Shown piece by piece: positions 59,341 through 64,000 of a stretch of DNA of 64,000 nucleotides (positions within the stretch are counted from its first letter, which is position 1; each line of letters starts with the position of its first letter). Made by a program: the position numbers and the translations under genes. Source of the stretch: Ptiloglossa arizonensis (lineage: Eukaryota > Arthropoda > Insecta > Hymenoptera > Colletidae); the NCBI RefSeq assembly GCF_051014685.1, contig NC_135048.1, positions 22,772,543-22,836,542 on the forward strand, written 5' to 3'. Below the pieces are notes generated by a model that searched no databases, was not told where the DNA came from, and was given only the letters and a program-made list of their open reading frames with translations.

Positions 59341-62164
59341 AATTAAATTTTACCAATTGCGATTTCACGGATCGGTGGGACGTTATTTGAAGTCAAATAG
59401 GTGTCCGCGTTCCGAGCGATAAATTCGCGAAGTTGATTAAATCGGAGCTCGCGGTACCGATACAGTTTCGCGACATCGAAAATGAGCGAAATTGTTTCGT
59501 CGTCTGACGACACCCGGCTACCATAAGAAATCGGCCGAGAGTGTTGGCTGGAACGGCACGGTGACGTTTGAAATTTAAAAATAATGGTACCAATTTCCCG
59601 CCGGGAGGCGGACAGAAATTTTTAAAAGTATAACACGCTACGACCGTCCGTAAATACATAAACGATCAAGATGGATGACGACCCGAGTCGCCGGGTTGCA
59701 TTGTAAATTGTATTTCCCACGAAGTGGACGTAGATAATGATAATGGGCACGCTGCGCCGCGGATTTTTAAGGAGACACGTTGCATCCACTTGTCTCGTGT
59801 AAAAATCGAGAATCCTCCGAATAGCGAAAGACAGTGCTGGAATGTAAAATGAAGAAGGAAATCTGTTTCATTTCCTCGCAAAATACACGCGGAGATTATC
59901 GATAGAAATATACGATAAACTCTAACGCGTATAATAAAAAATTCTAGTGTGCAGAAAATTGCCCTAATAAAGTATCCAGTAACACGATAACAATTTATAT
60001 CAATATTAATACTCTGACTACGGACTTTTACGCAAAACGTACGCTCTGTGCGGAAGACCTACTCTCTTATTAAAAATACATACATTCTGAACGCCTATAG
60101 GCGTTTACCGCACACAATCGACTGATCGAATCAAAAGTCATACGCACCGAAGGCAATCAAAAAGTTAATAACATTATCGATTTAATTTTTCAAATCGTCA
60201 TCGCTGTAATTTCCTACAATCTTAAAACTAAATATTTAAAAATAAAGTTAAAGAAAACACCCAATATCACAAACCCTTTATATATTGATACTTTTTCAGA
60301 ACATTCCTTCTCGTGAATTTCGAAATTCGTCTAAAAATATATCGCATCACTCAAGGACCGTGTATTTGTATTAATTTGATCGCTACGAGCGCCATCTTCG
60401 CGCCATCTTCAGCGAAGAGATCCTTCGCAAACAATGGTCGCGAGAGTTAAGAAAAATCGAGCGAAAAACTGTCGACGAACCAACACCTGCGCCACTCCCC
60501 CGGTTTCCTCCACTTCGACGTAGTCCTGCTTGAAACTTGGCCGAGACTCACGGCGACAGCTTTGCAACCTCGCTTAAACTTGCAACGAAAACTTCGTACT
60601 TAACGCTGGGAATGACGTCGCCGGAATGGAGATGCATTCGCAGCAGTAGGCGAGAAGCGAAGCTCGAGGATGTTAGGTAAAACTGATTGTCAAATTTTGC
60701 CCCGGTTCCGAGTAATTTGGAGGAGATAAACGTATCAAGTCTACGCGGCTAAATGTCAGCATTAATAACGGAATCAGAGATACGTGGGACGATTTGCTTG
60801 AAATTACTCTTTCGAAGAAGGACTGGCCGGTGAATATTTGGCTAGGAATATTTAGCTCCTTAGAATTATTTGGCTAGTTGTGAAGTTACAAGGATCGGGA
60901 CGTTGCAACCGAGATGAGGATATCGTGGAAGAGTAACCGTACGCGTTATTTTTTGTTAAATATAATATAGTTTAATACGCGTCACTTACGAAGACGATAC
61001 TAATCTGCAGCACACGCGGCCCAGATTCGGGGTTTACACACAGGAACTCACGGTACGCGCATGCGCGAAATGTCACGGCCAACATGCACGGATCAACCTA
61101 TTTTCAGCGCTGGAAAAATAATAAACTTTAATGGAATTACATCTGATGCTTTTGAATAGGAGAAAATAAAGTACAGAGGTAGCGAGCGCGGGCGGGTATT
61201 ATTACTTGTAATAATAAACATTTCGAGCTCGGGTTCGGGAGTTCTACGGTATAAATTATCGTAAGTTTAAACAAGAGTCGTGCATTAAGGGTTGAGGTCG
61301 AACTGGTAGTATTGTGTCGCGAATCTATTCTGAAACAATGATTGATTAAACGTCAAGTTACTTAGTTATTGTTTCAATCGAAGATTGTTTATTTCGAGCA
61401 ATACAAGTGATGGGATGAAAACGATGCGATTGAATCATGTAAAATATTAAATACAATAAATGCTAATTATCGAAATACGTTTTGCGAGTACTTTGCAAAA
61501 TCACTTCGATAGCCTGTGTATATTTCACCAGAAAATACAGGAGTTAATATACTTGGAACGATGAGAGTGTCTTGACGAGGCAGTATTTTTCGAAAAATGG
61601 TGTGCAAAACTGATAAATGGGTTTGTTGGCGGAAAATAGCTTTCGCAGATAAACTTGAGTCAACCATAACTGAGATTACAGAAGTTATTCCGGAAGAGGG
61701 AGGGGTGGGGCTGCAATAAGGACGAGAATCTTCCGGGGTTGAGATTCTGCTCAGTCGAAACACAGTTTGAAAAAGTTTGAGAATTGTCGTGATAAGTTCA
61801 CCGTGGCCCGAGGAAAGTGCACGCTGACTTCCTTCTCTCGAAAACAAGGAAGACTACGTTAAGCGATCCGAAGTTTTTTTATTTCAGTAACGTCCAATAT
61901 CCTCGATATTACTTTTAATTGACATCATACGGTTTTACTATCTCCGCTAAATGAAATTTTTCAGAACAATTTTCATTAATCGTTGAAAAAAGGTTCCTTT
62001 CATATATTCATTGTTTTTACTTTCTTTGGGCATATCGAAGAAAATAATCGTGCAATAATTATAATGCATTTCCAACGATAATGGTTTCGTTAAAGTCTCA
62101 CCCGAAACAAATGTATTTTTCAATTATACGATATTGCTTCCGTTTACTATAATTAACTTTATGT
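59341..62164. other. Non-coding DNA, no recognised gene
   Basis: Contains a GC-richer patch at about 60400-60680 and otherwise AT-rich sequence. A 126-codon minus frame at 61467-61847 has no recognisable domain and I do not support it as a gene. Confidence 0.5.
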
Positions 62165-62485
62165 TTCTCTGTAAATACTGTAATATTAATAATATTTATT
62201 TTTATTGTAACACTGAATATTCACGTATTCGAATTATGATACTCAAATGCTCGGATACTCGAATAACGATATTCGAATGCTCAAACATTGGAAATTTCTT
62301 CACAGGATTCGAACAATCAAATTATACTCGACTTACTATTAACTATTCTTATGTATTCAATCTTACGTATAATCCAACATACTTCAATCGCGGTGATCTT
62401 TAATCAATGACTATTAAAACTACCATGGAACTCACCCGAAATGAAATTCTACAAACTTCTAACCGCACAGTCGATAAATAGAGAA
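62165..62485 (+). repeat. Duplicated segment, copy without expansion
   Basis: The counterpart of 58840-59340. It has only about one TATTCGAATTATGATACTC unit where the other copy has seven, while the flanking sequence (GATATTCGAATGCTCAAACA, CATGGAACTCACCCGAAATG) matches clearly. Confidence 0.9.
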
Positions 62486-64000
62486 TAAGATCGTTAAGAA
62501 GCATCGTTACAACAATATAGAATAACGACGAATAAATGCTCAGACCTCAGGAAACACGAGTTGCGTTAATGAATATTTTATAACGCGTTGATAAATATTT
62601 ATACAGCTGCGGTTGTCATGGAAATGAAATAATTGTTCAAAAATCTCGTTTCAGTGTGCATGTATAAGTGTCTCCGAGCGTCACGTACTGGGATCTCTGT
62701 TTCAGAATCTCGTAGAGACCGTGTTAAAGGGGCTAATAACAGTTAACAGATTTTCTCCCTTGTGTGTTGATAAATCTCCACCGAGACGCACTTGTTGTTT
62801 GCACATCTGTTTGTCGACCGAATAGCGGGCCATTGCCTCGAGGAAATTGCTGTTATCCAAGACGTTGCAGTTGCAGTGTTATCCTCAGCCACGAAAAGGC
62901 GATGCACCGTGCAGGGTGTAACTCTTGAGATTATTGCGACATCGACGACGTTGTCGCGACGACCCTCCGATCGCATGCAAATTTGTCCTCGCTTCGCGCC
63001 ACGTTATCGGTACCATTAACGCTGTGAATTGTTAATGGAATAAAAATTTACGGATACATTGTCGTTGGCTACGAATGCTGCGAAACGTGACAATCAATTA
63101 TTTATCGAACTGGATCGAGTCACGGTATCTCAGAGCTCTAAATAATTTTCTTCTGGATATTGGACAAAAAATATTCGATAATTTAGCGCTTACGTTCATT
63201 TTTTCGATCCGAGAGTTACGATATATTTGGTCGTTGTTGCTTAGGAGAGAAACCATCCCTTGCGTCGAGGTCTTCTTCTTTTTTCTTTGCATGTGTTTGT
63301 TCGTGTAACTTTAGATTGTAAAATATATGAAATAAAAGTCGAGTTACTTCTGGAGATCTCTAAATTAGCAGGAAGAAATCGGAGGATGGTAAAAATTAAA
63401 ATTTTGAGAGAAAAGTTTGTATTTATACTGTGGAAATTAAGCAAGGAATCTTTCACTCGTTCCTGGTTATCTTCCTCGTGGTAATCCGCTGATCGATGAA
63501 AGTGTACGAAAATTCTGACAGGATTATCCGGATACATTTTGAGCACCTCCGTTAAATTCCTGTTTTCTACGCGTACATGTTATTAATATGCCATCGATGT
63601 GCTAATTATTTTAAATATATTATCAACTCCAGACTGATTTGGCCTTTTACCCATGTAATGGATCAGAAGAGAATTTAAAAGTGCCCTCTGTAATATAATT
63701 TGGATAAATGTGATTACAAAAAGAAGAATAGTTACATTATTGACACTCGAATCACGATCCCGCAGTTACAAATTTTCTTCAATTTCCGAACTGCTTCATT
63801 GTTGATATCCTATAGTATATTACAAAAAAATTTCCAAGGAAATTAATGTTTTCTTTGCAAGAAGTATAGTCACGTTATTGACGTAACACTCGAACCACGA
63901 CCCTGCAAAGTTTCAAATTTCGTTGAATTCGAAGTTGCCCTCCGTTGTCGGTTCAGTGACCACTATTTACCCCTAAACTCCGTCAGAATTGTTTTCCAAC
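62486..64000. other. Non-coding DNA, no recognised gene
   Basis: Frames on both strands are short. The block at 62740-63020 is somewhat GC-richer and open both ways. A diverged two-copy repeat is annotated at 63715-63955. Confidence 0.5.
63715..63955. repeat. Diverged two-copy repeat, about 147 bp apart
   Basis: GTTACATTATTGACACTCGA / GTCACGTTATTGACGTAACA, then CACTCGAATCACGATCCCGC / CACTCGAACCACGACCCTGC and AAATTTTCTTCAATTTCC / AAATTTCGTTGAATTCG. Confidence 0.6.

Noticed and set aside
2143..62290. TTCGAA arrays as heat-shock element clusters
   Set aside because: Heat-shock elements need alternating GAA and TTC separated by two bases; here TTC and GAA abut (TTCGAA), so the spacing is wrong.

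Overview
This is a gene-poor stretch of insect nuclear DNA: AT-rich, CpG-containing, with spliced genes and very large non-coding spaces. The two recognisable genes are a serotonin 5-HT2-type receptor (minus strand) and the proteasome lid/base scaffold Rpn2/PSMD1 (plus strand). The receptor exons read like arthropod 5-HT2A orthologues. A hymenopteran (bee-like) source is my inference from general base composition and receptor sequence, not something the window proves.

Layout. At 2.9-3.7 kb on the minus strand there is a broken set of reading frames with a thyroglobulin type-1-like cysteine motif. At 3934-4150 (minus) lies a 5-HT2 exon carrying extracellular loop 2 and TM5, and at 18712-18944 (minus) the preceding exon carrying TM3, the DRY motif and TM4; the splice phases of the two agree. 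Inside the 14.6-kb intron between them, on the opposite strand, lie the last four exons of Rpn2 (5223-9814), with consistent splice sites, phases and stop codon. The Rpn2 5' exons and the 5-HT2 3' exons are both missing and would both have to lie to the left, so the two genes appear interleaved. From about 19 kb to 64 kb I see no convincing exon; this is probably 5-HT2 upstream intron or 5' flank.

The non-coding DNA is rich in repeats. At least ten separate tandem arrays share a core of TATTCGAATA or TTCGAATACT but have different periods (about 9, 24, 27, 27, 30, 39, 39 and a roughly 197-bp higher-order unit). A 4.65-kb near-perfect palindrome (48671-53324) with nested internal repeats dominates the right half. 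Other elements are a mariner-type MITE (31435-31565), another short terminal-inverted-repeat element (19234-19387), a fold-back element with 46-bp direct flanks (13231-14003), a four-copy dispersed repeat family containing a CT-rich block, and several local tandem duplications (178, 182, 143, 247 and 304 bp).

Limits: all repeat boundaries and identities were judged by eye. No tRNA, rRNA, CRISPR or prokaryotic-type feature was found.
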